Counted from the stretch's first letter, positions 47,701 to 60,700 are shown. The stretch: 64,000 nucleotides of DNA from Liolophura sinensis (GCF_032854445.1 NC_088301.1:36259187-36323186); one strand, 5' to 3'. Made by a program: numbers and translations. The notes: generated from the letters alone by a model not told the origin.

Positions 47701-50700
47701 TAAACTGGGAAGAACTACACAGGGATGAAGGTAACAATGGCTCAATAGGTAGCTAAACACTCATGTCTGTCAGATCAATGCCAATTTTAATTTTATTTTA
47801 ATCAGAAAATACATGAAACATTTCTTGTACAAATCATCTAGACACCTGGGAATATATCTGGCTAATCATACCAACACTTCATTTTGGCACACTGTCCTCT
47901 ACCTTGACCATAATACTTAAAGTGATGAAAAGACTTACTAGTATGTTATTTTAAGAGCATATATATTTGTTGACAAAATATCTTACAGAAACAACAACAG
48001 TTTTGGAAGGCAGTAAGGAGAACATAGGAGAATGTTTGACCATACTGTCTTTATCTGTCATTGTAATAAATTAACCATGGTATTTTTACAAGAAAAACAA
48101 AATTTGTTACAGTGATGATCATCATATCCATCACCTAAAGTTTTGAGCTATGTTAAAGGAGCATACAGTACTAAATATGTTGACTTTTAAACATTCGATG
48201 AAGAACTAGACGGACAGTACGTTTTTCTCCTTACCCAATTACTAGGGAAATCAACTGCACACTGATAATCCCTGTCATCTTATGGCACCTAAGATTTTGT
48301 TATTTGTTTAGATCACTAATCAATTTCAGACATGAAATACTTTATTCTACTTACCTAATGCTTTCACAACAGGTACACGATGACCTGACATTGTCACTGA
48401 TATTTTTTATATTGTTTTATCTTCAGCCACATTGGGATTGTGTACCATGCAGAGGAATTGTCACTATGCTTGCATTACTGAGGTATGATGTCCCACCTGT
48501 AAACTTCATCGCTTATCCATATTACACGTGCACTATCAAAGACCAAAATGGAGTTTAGTTTCTGCCAGACAGTAATACTAACACCACTTTTTAAAACAAT
48601 TTATCTTCTTTAATTTACATTTTCTTTCAGATACTCCAATGAGTGAATGGCAAATTACAAGTTAATAAGATACTGCATTAAAAATATTTGTAAGTTACAA
48701 AGCATTATCAGGTGTCAAAGGTCACATTTTCCCCATGGGTTGAAATGATGCACATGTTAAGACATTATTATCATCATAAATATGCATTATTCATTAATGT
48801 ACTTTAATAATTTCTGTTTTATTTAAACCCATCTTCAATTATTTTAAAGTAAACATAAAGTCATCCACTAAAGCTGAATTAATTAAGTAATATTCTAGAA
48901 ATGTTCTAAAAAAATTCTACACTTAAAATAAATAGTAATCGTCAGTACCTAGCCACTCATTTGGTGCTGCCATTTTGCCATGTTATAGCTATCTAGAGTG
49001 ATGTCACAAAACCTAGGAGCTCTCTCGTACCATGGGCATTAAACAATGTGACAGTGAGAAAATTCAAACAAAAACACAGGCTTTATGTTCGCTTTAACTA
49101 CTGAATGGAGAGTTCCAGACACTGTAGAGGGTCAAGGCAGACACTAGGATGAAAAACAGGAAACTACGCATCACATTTTCAGCATTTTTTAATTAAATTC
49201 TGAACATTTTTCTAATGCATTTTTTGTATAAATAAAGAGGAAATTCTCCAAAAAGAGGATAAATCTCATACCAGGTGTTGGAATGCTCAAGGTAAGGTTA
49301 AAAAAAGATTTATCAATATTCTCAAGCTGAAGAAGAAAAAAAAATATAACAATAATACATGTGTCACAAAGATTCATGCTTTAACAGCATCATGTCATCA
49401 TTTTGGGCATAATGACGACATACAGGCTTGAGCGGACAGACTTGATTTCAATATTCTTAAGGATGATATATATGAGCTTTGAACATGAAGTTATGATCTC
49501 AAAGACATCATTTTTGTGGTAATGTTCAGCAAGTTATAACAGCATTCTATTGTGGAGTATTCCTTTAACCTAACCCCATTTAATAATTGCCAACATCAAT
49601 AACTAACAAGTTATGTCCAAAAGGTTTTAATCTTGTGAGAAAAAATTACCAAAATCAAACCAGTATACATGTATGTATAAGGATGCCAACTTTTCTACAG
49701 CCTGACATCATCAGAAAATAAAGGGGCAAAAACTTGAGAGAGGGAGAAAATAATAAGAAATGCTATGCTTGATTCGCATCATAATACATATGCAACATTT
49801 TTATGAGACAGTTTGTCAGTGGGTAACTACTCAACACAATGAACAACTACTAGTGACACTTCTGGATAAAGGCGTCACTTTTATCTTAAGAAATCATGCA
49901 AAAAAGATCTTTTTTTGGGCACTATCAAACAATGCAGGTCATTTCATATTGTATCTTAAGTGCCATAGTGGTTGTGTCACTACAAGCAGAGTAACTAGCA
50001 AATGCCAGGAAACAAAGTGTCACATCAATATTTTCATATTTTCTTCTTCTCCTACTCTTCTTACTTACTTCTCCAGTCTTCTGAAAATTATTATATTTTT
50101 GCATTTTTGCCAGTTTTCTTATTTTCTAACCATATTCCCATACTTTCGATCTGGCCCAAAAAATAAATAAATAAATAAAATAAAATAATGTATAGAAGAA
50201 TAAATGTATACTCCATGTTAACTGTGCTAATACCCTTCTATAGGCCTACATGATAATTTTCCAGTACAAAAATTTATAGCTCTGAATGACTTTGCTCTTC
50301 TGTATTTGTTACGCAAGCACCGTAACAAATATAAAAGAGCGAAGAGTTGTCATCCAGGGCGAGAAAACTTACAAGTTTGTACCCCTGCGCATTATTACAC
50401 GACGCAAATTAACAGAGTACATGTATACTTGCGAACTTGTTTGAAGATGACCAAAGGCGGACGTCTGCTCTTCAGTGTTTGTATCCATCACTAGCACTGT
50501 TTCATTAATCATACATCGTTGAAATTAAGCCATCAGAAGCACATAAAATATAAGCTACGTCAGGAAAACAAGGCTTCCCAAGAATCGTGTCTGCGCAAAA
50601 TCATACGCCATACGAACAGCTTAACCTGACGAACCAAAGTTGGGTTTTAAAAGCTAGATTACGCTTTGACGACATTTCACGATGAGATGACAATCGCTTA

Positions 50701-50701
50701 C
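44751..50701. other. 5' intron or upstream region of the ABCA gene, no coding exon seen
   Basis: Nearly 6 kb of AT-rich sequence. The ORFs here (for example 136 codons near 49.8-50.2 kb) lack splice context and recognisable composition. In vertebrate ABCA1 a long intron separates a non-coding first exon from the start codon, and that arrangement would fit here. Confidence 0.55.
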
Positions 50702-50835
50702 CATAATGATGCAAGAAAATTCCAGGAACCTCAGGTAGGATTTATTTTGATTACTTCTTCTCTCGAATCGTTTATGCAAGCAACATGTTCGACATTTTTC
50801 TTGTTGACATCTGATGAATTAAGCTATATACAGGG
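50702..50835 (-). promoter_or_regulatory. Candidate non-coding first exon and TATA-like element of the ABCA gene
   Basis: On the minus strand TTGCATCATTATG is followed by the good donor GTAAGCGATT (50,701 down). Upstream, a TGTATATAGC TATA-like motif lies near 50,825-50,834. This is a position guess from one donor and one weak box; no transcript evidence is visible. Confidence 0.25.
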
Positions 50836-51102
50836 TTAATACAAAATGAGCACCTGTTTTGTAAATGAAACAGTATTTAAAACATTCTGGATGACGGAGT
50901 TACGGAAAAGAATTGAAATCATGCTGATATCATCTCTTAAAAATTGAAGCTTGACATTTAGTCGTTTTTCTTTTTTGTCTTTCTTTCAGTCATAGTTTAA
51001 TTACATTTTTTTTTCAATTAAAGTGATCAGTACTTAGTGTTGTCTCCCTTGGTGCGTAGGAAAGGTATATCCAGGCCCACCAACCAACATTACTCGTCAG
51101 CC

Positions 51103-51166
51103 TACATCCACGAGGGGAACGGAAGTACATCCACCAGGAGAACGGACATCCATCAGGAGGACGGTG
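51103..51166 (+). repeat. Short core repeats ahead of the 53-bp array
   Basis: Three adjacent copies of an ACATCCACGAGGGGAACGG-like core (19-23 bp each) occur here without the rest of the 53-bp unit. The same core, ACATCCACGAGGAGGACGG, is inside every array unit 400 bp further on. Confidence 0.7.
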
Positions 51167-51556
51167 TAGTGCGCATGACCACACATATGGCGCGAAATGT
51201 AAAGTAGTGGGATATAGTTACACATTTGTGTTCACTAAAAAGACATACGGATTATATCACTGTATATCTCATACTATTAACTTAAATTTTATTTACTACA
51301 GGGCTTCTCCAAAATAATCGAACTATAGACAACAGATGATGAATAAGACAAGGTATCTTATAAATTATCGGTATAAATTATCGAACTATCGAAGACAGAT
51401 GATGAATAAGACAAGGTATTCTATATCATAAGGACCCAACAGCCCACGGCCTCTCCAGACCCGTTGTCCCGACATGGGGTTCATAGGCCTGTAGGACTGT
51501 ACAGTATACAGGTACTTGGCAATACGGTGGTTTTCCCCCGGTATCTATATAAAATG

Positions 51557-54500
51557 TGCCTAATTTACCTTCATATAGGTATAAAGTACAACATCCATGA
51601 GGAGGACGGTGGCTAATTTAACTTCCTGCAGGTATAGAGTACAACATCCATGAGGAGGACAGTGGCTAATTTACCTTCCTTAAGGTATCAGGTACAACAT
51701 CCACCAGGTGGACGGTGGCTAATTTACCTTCCTACTGTTATAAGGTACAACATCCACGAGGAGGACGGTGACTAATTTACCTTTCTACAGGTATCATGTA
51801 CAACATCCACGAGAAGAACGGTGGCTAATTTACCTTTCTGCAGGTGTAAAGTACAACATCCATGAGGAGGACGGTGGCTAATTTACTTTTCTGCAGGTGT
51901 GAAGTACAACATCCATGAGGAGGACGGTGACTAATTTACCTTTCTGCAGGTATCAGGTACAACATCCATAAAAAGGACAGTGGCTAATTTACCTTTCTGC
52001 AGGTGTGAAGTACAACATCCATAAAAAGGACAGTGGCTAATTTACCTTTCTGCAGGTGTGAAGTACAACATCCACGAGGAGGACGGTGGCTAATTCATGT
52101 TCCTGCAGGTGTAAAGTACAACATCCACGAGGAGGACGGTGACAAATTTACCTTTCTGCAGGTGTAAAGTACAACATCCACGACAAGGACAGTGACTAAT
52201 TTACCTTTCTGCAGGTGTAAAGTACAACATCCATGAGGAGGACGTTGGCTAGTTTACTTTCCTATAGGTATAAAGTACAACATCCACGAGAAGAACGGTG
52301 GCTAATTTACCTTTCTGCGGGTGTAAAGTACAACATCCATGAGGAGGACGGTGACTAATTTACCTTTCTGTAGGTGTAGAGTACAACATCCACGAGGAGG
52401 ACGGTGGCTAATTTACCATTCTGCAGGTGTGAAGTACAACATCCATGAGGAGGACAGTGGCTAATTTACCTTTCAGCAGGTGTGAAGTACAACATCCATG
52501 AGGAGGGCGGTGGCTAATTTACCTTTCTGCAGGTGTGAAGTACAACATCCATGAGGAGGACGGTGGCTAATTTACCTTTCTGCAGGTGTAAAGTACAACA
52601 TCCACGAGGAGGACGGTGACTAATTTACTTTCCTGAAGGTGTAAAGTACAACATCCATGAGGAGGACGGTGACTAAGTTACCTTTCTGCAGGTGTAAAGT
52701 ACAACATCCATGAGGAGGACGTTGGCTAGTTTACTTTCCTATAGGTATAAAGTACAACATCCACGAGGAGGACGGTGACTAATTTACCTTCCTACAGGTA
52801 TCAGGAACAACATCCACGAGGGGGACGGTGGGTAATTTACCTTCCTGCAGGTATAAAGTACAACATCCACGAGGAGGACAGTGGCTAATTTACCTTCCTA
52901 CAGGTATCAGGAACAACATCCACGAGGAGGACGGTGGATGCTTTACCTTAATATAGTTATAAAGTACAACATCCACGAGGAGGGCGGTGGCTAATTTACC
53001 TGCCTATAGGTATAAAATACAACATCCACAAGGAGGACGGTGGCTAATTTACCTTCCTGCAGGTATAAAGTACAAAATCCACGAGGAGGACGGTGGCTAA
53101 TTTACCTTCCTGCAGATATAAAGTACAAAATCCACGAGGAGGACGGTGGCTAATTTACCTTTCTCCAGGTATCAGGAACAACATCCACGAGGAGGACGGT
53201 GATTGCTTTACCTTCCTATAGGTATATAGTATAACATCCACGATGAGGACGGTGACTAATTTATGTTCCTGCAGGTATAAAGTGCAAGATCCACGGGGCT
53301 ATAGCTATAAAGTACAACATCCACGAGGAGAACGGTGGCTAATTTATCTTCCTACAGGTATAAAGTACAACATCCACGAGGAGGACAGTGGCTAATTTAC
53401 ATCCATATAGGTATAAAGTACAACATCCACGAGGAGGACGTTGGCTACTTTACCTTCCTATAGCTATAAAGTACAGCATCCACGAGAAGGACGGTGGCTA
53501 ATTTACCTTTCTCCAGGTGTAGAGTACAACATCCATGCGGAGAACGGTGGCTAATTTACCATTCTGCAGGTGTGAAGTACAACATCCATGAGGACGGTGG
53601 CTAATTTACCTTTCTGCAGGTGTGAAGTACAGCATCCACGAGGAGGACGGTGACTAATTTACCTTTCTCCAGGTGTAGAGTACAACATCCATGAGGAGGA
53701 TGGTGGCTAATTTACCATTCTGCAGGTGTGAAGTACAACATCCATGAGGAGGACGGTGGGTAATTTACCTTTCTGCAGGTGTAAAGTACAACTTCCACGA
53801 GGAGGACGGTGGCTAATTTACCTTTCTGCAGGTGAGAAGTACAACATCCATGAAAAGGACGGTGGGTAATTTACCTTTCTGTAGGTGTGAAGTACAACAT
53901 CCATGAGGAGGACGGTGACTAATTTACCTTCCTGCAGGTGTAAAGTACAACATCCACGAGGAGGACGGTGACTAATTTACCTTTCTGCAGGTGTGAAGTA
54001 CAACATCCATGAGGAGGACGTTGGCTAGTTTACTTTCCTATAGGTATAAAGTACAACATCCACGAGGAGGACGGTGACTAATTTACCTTCCTACAGGTAT
54101 CAGGAACAACATCCACGAGTGGGACGGTGGGTAATTTACCTTCCTGCAGGTATAAAGTACAACATCCACGAGGAGGACGGTGGCTAATTTACCTTCCTCC
54201 AGGTATCAGGAACAACATCCACGAGGAGGACGGTGGATGCTTTACCTTCATATAGTTATAAAGCACAACATCCACGAGGAGGACGGTGGCTAATTTACCT
54301 GCCTATAGGTATAAAGTACAACATCCACAAGGAGGACGGTGGCTAATTTATCTTCCTACAGGTATAAAGTACAACATCCACGAGGAGGACGGTGGCTAAT
54401 TTACCTTTCTCCAGGTATCAGGAACAACATCCACGAGGAGGACGGTGATTGCTTTACCTTCCTATAGGTATATAGTATAACATCCACGAGGAGGACGGTG

Positions 54501-56973
54501 ACTAATTTATGTTCCTATAGGCATAAGGTACAACAACCAGGAAGCGGACGGTGACTAATTTATGTTCCTGCAGATATAAAGTACAACATCCACGAGGCTA
54601 TAGCTATAAAGTACAACATCCACGAGGAGGACGGTGGCTAATTTATCTTTCTATAGGTATAAAGTACAACATCCACGAGGAGGACAGTGGCTAATTTACA
54701 TCCATATAGGTATAAAGTACAACATCCACGAGGAGGACGTTGGCTACTTTACCTTCCTATAGGTATAAAGTACAACATCCACGAGGAGGACGTTGGCTAC
54801 TTTACCTTCCTATAGGTATAAAGTACAACATCCACGAGAAGGACAGTTGCTAGTTTACCTTTCTGCAGGTGTGAAGTACAACATCCATGAGGAGGACGGT
54901 GGCTGATTTACCTTGCTGCAGGTGTAAAGTGCAACATCCACGAGGAGGACGGTGACTAATTTACCTTTCTGCAGGTGTAAAGTACAACATCCATGAGGAG
55001 AACGTTGGCTACTTTACTTTCCTATAGGTATAAAGTACAACATCCTCGAGGAGGACGGTGGATGCTTTACCTTCATATAGTTATAAAGTACAACTTCCAC
55101 GAGGAGGGCGGTGACTAATTTACCTGCCTATAGGTATAAAGTACAACATCCACAAAGAGGACGGTGGCTAATTTACATCCCTATATGTATAAAGTACAAC
55201 ATCCACGAGGAGGACGGTGGCTAATTTACCTTCCTGCATGTGTAAAGTACAACATCCACGAGAAGGACGCTGATTAATTTACCTTTCTGCAGGTGTAAAG
55301 TACAACATCCATGAGGAGGACGTTGGCTAGTTTACTTTCCTATAGGTATAAGGTACGACATCCTCGAGGAGGACGGTGGATGCTTTACCTTCATATAGTT
55401 ATAAAGTACAACTTCCACGAGGAGGACGGTGGGTAATTTACCTGCCTATAGGTATAAAGTACAACATCCACAAAGAGGACGGTGGCTAATTTACATCCCT
55501 ATATGTATAAAGTACAACATCCACGAGGAGGACGGTGGCTAATTTACCTTCCTGCAGGTATAAAGTACAAAATCGACGAGGAGGACGGTGGCTAATTTAT
55601 GTTCCTGCAGGTATAAAGTACAACATCCACGAGGCTATAGCTATAAAGTACAACATCCACGAGGAGGACGGTGGCTAATTTATCTTCGTATAGGTATAAA
55701 GTACAACATCCATGAGGAGGACGGTGGCTAATTTACCTTCCTGCAGGTGTAAAGTACAACATCCACGAGGAGGACGGTGACTAATTTACCTTTCTCCAGG
55801 TGTAGAGTACAACATCCACGACAAGGACGGTGACTAATTTACCTTTCTGCAGGTGTAAAGTACAACATCCATGAGGAGGACGTTGGCTAGTTTACTTTCC
55901 TATAGGTATAAAGTACAACATCCACGAGGAGGACGGTGGCTAATTTACCTTTCTGCAGGTGTAAAGTACAACATCCATGAGGAGGACGGTGGCTAATTTA
56001 CCTTTCTGCAGGTGTCAGGAACAACATCCACGAGGAGGACGGTGGCTGCTTTACCTTCATATAGTTATAAAGTACAACATCCACGAAGAGGACGGTGGGT
56101 AATTTACCTGCCTATAGGTATAAAGTACAACATCCACAAGGAGGACGGTGGCTAATTTGCATCCCTATATGTGTAAAGTACAACATCCACGAGGAGGACG
56201 GTGGCTAATTTACTTTCCTACAGGTATCAGGAACAACATCCACGAGGAGGACGATGGGTAATTTACCTTCCTGCAGGTATAAAGTACAACATCCACGAGG
56301 AGGACGGTGGCTAATTTACCTTCCTCCAGGTATCAGGAACAACTTCCACGAGGAGGACGGTGGATGCTTTACCGTCATATAGTTATAAAGTACAACTTCC
56401 ACGAGGAGGACGGTGGGTAATTTACCTGCCTATAGGTATGAAGTACAACATCCACAAGGAGGACGGTGGCTGATTTACATCCCTATATGTATAAAGTACA
56501 ACATCCACGAGGAGGACGGTGGCTAATTTACCTTCCTGCAGGTATAAAGTACAAAATCCATGAGGAGGACGTTGGCTAGTTTTCTTTCTTATAGGTATAA
56601 GGTACAACATCCACGAGGAGGACGGTGGGTAATTTACCTTTCTGCAGGTGTGAAGTACAACATCCATGAGGAGGATGGTGGCTAATTTACCTTCAGGCAG
56701 GTGTAAAGTACAACATCCACGAAGAGGACGGTGGGTAATTTACCTCCCCGTAGGTATAAGGTACAACATCCACGAGGAGGACGGTGGCTAATTTACATCC
56801 CTATAGGTTTAAAATACAAAATCCATGAGGAGGACGGTGGCTAATTTACATTCCTGCAGGTATAAAGTACAACATCCATACGGAGGATGGTGGTTAATTG
56901 ACGTTCCTATATTTATCAGGTACAAAATCCACGAGGAGGACGGTGACTAATTTACCATCCTTTTTCTCCGCAG
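51557..56973 (+). repeat. 53-bp minisatellite array, about 100 units, with higher-order structure
   Basis: The unit runs AGGTGTAAAGTACAACATCC, then ATGAGGAGGACGGTGGCTAA, then TTTACCTTTCTGC, total 53 bp. Variants at fixed sites (GTGT/GTAT, CACGAG/CATGAG, GGTGGCTAA/GGTGACTAA, TCAGGAACAAC) mark unit types. The CGTTGGCTAG variant recurs at 52,721 and 54,020, and the ACGAGGCTATAG-type junction at 53,297 and 54,596, both 1,299 bp apart. 53 is not a multiple of 3, so no frame stays open. Confidence 0.97.
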
Positions 56974-57126
56974 ATGGGAAAAGCCCAACACGAACGAGGA
57001 CAAACCGAGTTTGCCTTTCTCTACATGTACGTAGATGAGAAAGTTTTCACAGAGCCTTAGAATATAATCCTCGAATCATCCAATATGAGAAATCCAGTGA
57101 CCACCAATTCCGGACAGTTGAATAAA
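56974..57126 (+). CDS. Candidate plus-strand terminal exon directly after the array
   Basis: TCCTTTTTCTCCGCAG, a strong acceptor, precedes ATGGGAAAAGCC at 56,974. From that ATG a 28-codon ORF runs to TAG at 57,058-57,060, and AATAAA is at 57,121-57,126. A different phase gives a 19-codon end. No upstream partner exon was identified, so the product is unknown and it may be a non-coding transcript end. Confidence 0.3.
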
Positions 57127-57386
57127 AAAGTCAACAACCACATTCTAGTTTAAATATATGTATTTTAAGGAGCCCTGTCGCAGTGCCATAACCCACCGCC
57201 CATGGAGAGTTTGCCAACAGAAACTCTAATTCAACAAGTTCCTTTCCCTAAAAATGGTTACAGCATTGTATTCATCCGGTTTGCAAAAACCTTTACAGAA
57301 AAACTATTATAAACTGAAGAACGCTTTACTGAGATGTACGGATAAAAGTTGTGTTTCATTACATATGCTGCAGTACCCTAGGCAAG

Positions 57387-57392
57387 TTTATT
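57387..57392 (-). terminator. Candidate polyadenylation signal of the second gene
   Basis: TTTATT (AATAAA on the minus strand) lies about 200 nt past the stop codon at 57,595. Confidence 0.3.
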
Positions 57393-57594
57393 AGTGTATT
57401 AACTCTCTTGTACATTCTAAGATTCTATACATGTGTAAGTGAAGCAATGAATGGTATGGAGGTGGAATGGAAAATACATTATAGGTGTAGGCTATATGTA
57501 CAAGGCATATAGCCATGATACAATGGTAACAATGATATAAAATACACATTGTCAACTCATCAGTCATCTATTATTTACACACACAACATGCCAT

Positions 57595-57799
57595 TTACGA
57601 CTCGGTACGGCTGATTAAGCGGTGTGCTCTTAATTGTTCACTTTTTTTAAGTGCCGTGTGTAACGATGAATGTTCAGTTTGACAGCATCTCCGTCTTGCT
57701 TCTGGTAAAGATATGTGCAGTTTGTTGGATACAAGCAGTGTGACTACATCCCGAACCAAAGCTTCCTTACATCTCCTATTCCTGACTGTCCCTTCGTAC
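57595..57799 (-). CDS. Second gene, exon 7 (stop TAA)
   Basis: Residues 176-243. Acceptor TTCTTTGTAG. Encodes YEGTVRNRRCKEALVRDVVT and a basic Cys/His-containing tail. The frame is fixed by phase 2 from exon 6. Confidence 0.55.
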
Positions 57800-60700
57800 C
57801 TACAAAGAAAAAAATGTGAACAGAATGCAATCCTGTTAAAGGCTTCCTATTTCATTTGTAAAAGACTGAAATCTGGAAATGTATATATATTGCTACTAAT
57901 TAAACATATATGCCTGCACACTTTTTAGCAAGTCATGCGTGGAATAAAATTATGAAATTATAATGATAAATAATTAAACACACATCTACATATAAATGAC
58001 TACTTGATGACTGCAATATTCTTAGTTACTTTCCTCCTTTTTTATGGCTTTAGCCTTGTCAAATGTTTATACACATTTGAACTGTCTGTATATAGGTAAC
58101 TTGAAAGCTGGAAAGCCATTCCGATACTACTCCATGCATAACTGGAGCCAAAATAGCCATATCTAATTATACCAAAAAATAAAAACAGACAGATAAAACA
58201 CAAGGTAAATACAAACCCATCCACATTTAAAATCTTCTGAATTCGCTCGGTTCCTGGTAGCTGGACTAACTTGTGTACAAATCCAGATGTGGCGGGGCGC
58301 CTGAAGCAATGTTTCACACAACAATATAATCACACAGTGAAAGATAATCATGGCCTATTTCCAATGCACATATACAGACAAGGTATACAAAAGCATATGC
58401 AGATTGTTTCGCATAATTTAATCACGCTCCATGTAAGCAGCAATGAATCCGTCACTTTCTTCTTCACTCTTGGACCAAAATAAGTTGTGACAACAAACAA
58501 ACAGAACATCCCAGATCTGTACTGTAACAAAAAACCCTTATAGGCATGATTATTTGAAACGTGCATGGAGAAGACCGGGATTACTGGCAACCACCCTACC
58601 TACATGTACCTATACGTACCGTTTGTCCCTAAGCTTCAATTTGAAGAACTTTTTTTCCACATAGGCTTCGAGATATGTATAAGCCTAAAAGAGAAAATCT
58701 TATTAAGTACCATACGCATACCCATTCGAAATAACACCCAGAATGGCCATAATTTACTCACAAAACATTTACAAAATTCCAAAGTCTCGCAGCGTTGTTT
58801 TTGGTACGTAAAACATATATAAATATAGTAACACGGCTTTTTCCATACAAAGGGTATTTTCAGTACATATAAATCAAGCTAAGCGAAAAAGTCAATATCA
58901 ATTTATAAACAATTTATACACCGAAATCACACTTTTACGTACCAAGTCCAAGACATAACCGAAACCAAAGCCCTTTAGAAATTCCCTTCTCGGATTTGTC
59001 AAGAAAATCTCCAGCTCAGAGCTCTCGGACCTAGATAAACACATAATCATGTATACAGTTGTACGAGGAAGGGGTTAGGAGAAGCTATCAATATAACACA
59101 GTGAAACACTCTAAAACACTCGTTTTAGATACATATTAATATATCCCGGGCGATGAAGGATCTTTATGAAATCACATGCTACCATCAAGTGTGGCTGTAT
59201 GATGTGAAACAATACATTAAACTATATGTCATGTAACAAATTAATTATTTGTATCGCAGCAACTATTCTTCAAATAGCAGCGAAATCTTTCGAGTTTGTG
59301 TGATATGAATGTACAGTGGTGCTGCACGCCCCTATAGAAGAATAGGGAAAGACAGAAATGATCATATGTTTAAAACTACTGTATATAGTCAAATACAAGG
59401 GTCAATTAAATACACTGTGTCTGTAAATTATAATTGCGCAGAAAAATGTGTAGGTATTCCTAAGCTAATTGTTGTTCACACCAGTCACTGTGCGAAACTC
59501 CAGAATGCGCCTACACATATGAGGAAATATAGAAAAATATGTAAAAGACAAAGAAAATAAATGAAGTGTACAGATTTAAGCTATACATACCACTTTGAAT
59601 CTCTGTCTGTCAACAAGCCTTCCACATACTGGTCGATCACATCAACCTGAAATATCAACATTATGCGGCATATATATATACAATCCAAACATTGTGTTTA
59701 AGTTGGTTAAAAATCCAAAAATTGTCAGACACAGTTTAATGGTATTTTTCTACTGATGCTGAATACTTGAGGCTCAGACCCACCTGTTATTTCTAAACAT
59801 TTTGAGTATATGCCTCAATGTCACCTGTGGCCTTCATGGCTCAGTCGGTTAGCGCGCTAGCGTAGCCTAATGACCTAGGAGTCTCTCACCAATGCGGTCG
59901 CTGTGAGTTCAAGTCCAGCTCATGCTGGCTTCCTCTCCGGCCGTACGTGGGAAGGTCTGCCAGCAACCTGCGGATGGTCGTGGGTTTCTCCCGGGCTCTG
60001 CCCGGTTTCCTCCCACCATAATGCTGGCCGCCGTCGTATAAGTGAAATATTCTTGAGTACGGCGTAAAACACCAATCAAATAAACAAATCAATGTCACCT
60101 GCATGACAACTGCTCCCTTATCCATACCTGTGAAATGACATCAGATACACAAATAAACATTTAAAAAACACGTAAAACACCAATCAAATAAACAAATCAA
60201 TGTCACCTGCATGACAACTGCTCCCTTATCCATACCTGTGAAATGACATCAGATACACAAATAAACATTTAAAAAACTCATTGTTGAGTTCCTCGTCCGC
60301 AAATGGAATAATCCTGGACACTTGTAAGTCTTCTGACGAAAATCTACAGAAATCAAGACATCACAAAAGTTGTATCTTTCTTGAAAACATACGAGAAATG
60401 ACTGCAACACTTATCAAAATCGACGCCCACATCGTTACACATTCTAAAGCAAAACGTATCCGAAAGAATGTGTTCAAGACAAAGACCTTAACCCTAAGAC
60501 ATGCAACAATGTTCAGTCATGCCCAGCATTTGTCGCCCCAAGCACCACAATGCAGATATACACGAGTATAATATTCAATTCAGATTTGAAATGCATTTCC
60601 TTAATTAGTGTTCTCTTTGCGAATAATTATCCTTCAACATGACGTGCAATGGAAATGCCGTGAAGAACTGTGTTCAGTTAGATGGCAAAGAACGGCACTT

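Larger units (their letters stand above)
60063..60278. repeat. 108-bp exact tandem duplication containing a micro-exon
   Basis: Bases 60,063-60,170 and 60,171-60,278 appear identical. Each unit has 26 bases of SINE tail, the 29-nt micro-exon with both splice sites, and flanking intron. The duplication therefore happened after the SINE insertion, or it is an assembly artefact. Confidence 0.93.

Noticed and set aside
49760-50170. 136-codon plus-strand ORF
   Set aside because: AT-rich composition, no splice borders and no recognisable motif; consistent with chance in a long non-coding stretch.
56422-56667. 81-codon minus-strand ORF with internal repeats
   Set aside because: It is a by-product of the 53-bp array; three units (159 bp) give a repeating peptide wherever point changes remove stops.
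51557-56973. CRISPR-like array
   Set aside because: Units are contiguous without unique spacers and the genome is clearly animal; this is a minisatellite.
8547-60088. Free-standing tRNA genes at A-box/B-box matches
   Set aside because: The box motifs occur only as heads of multi-copy SINEs with tails and target-site duplications; the cloverleaf is not kept.
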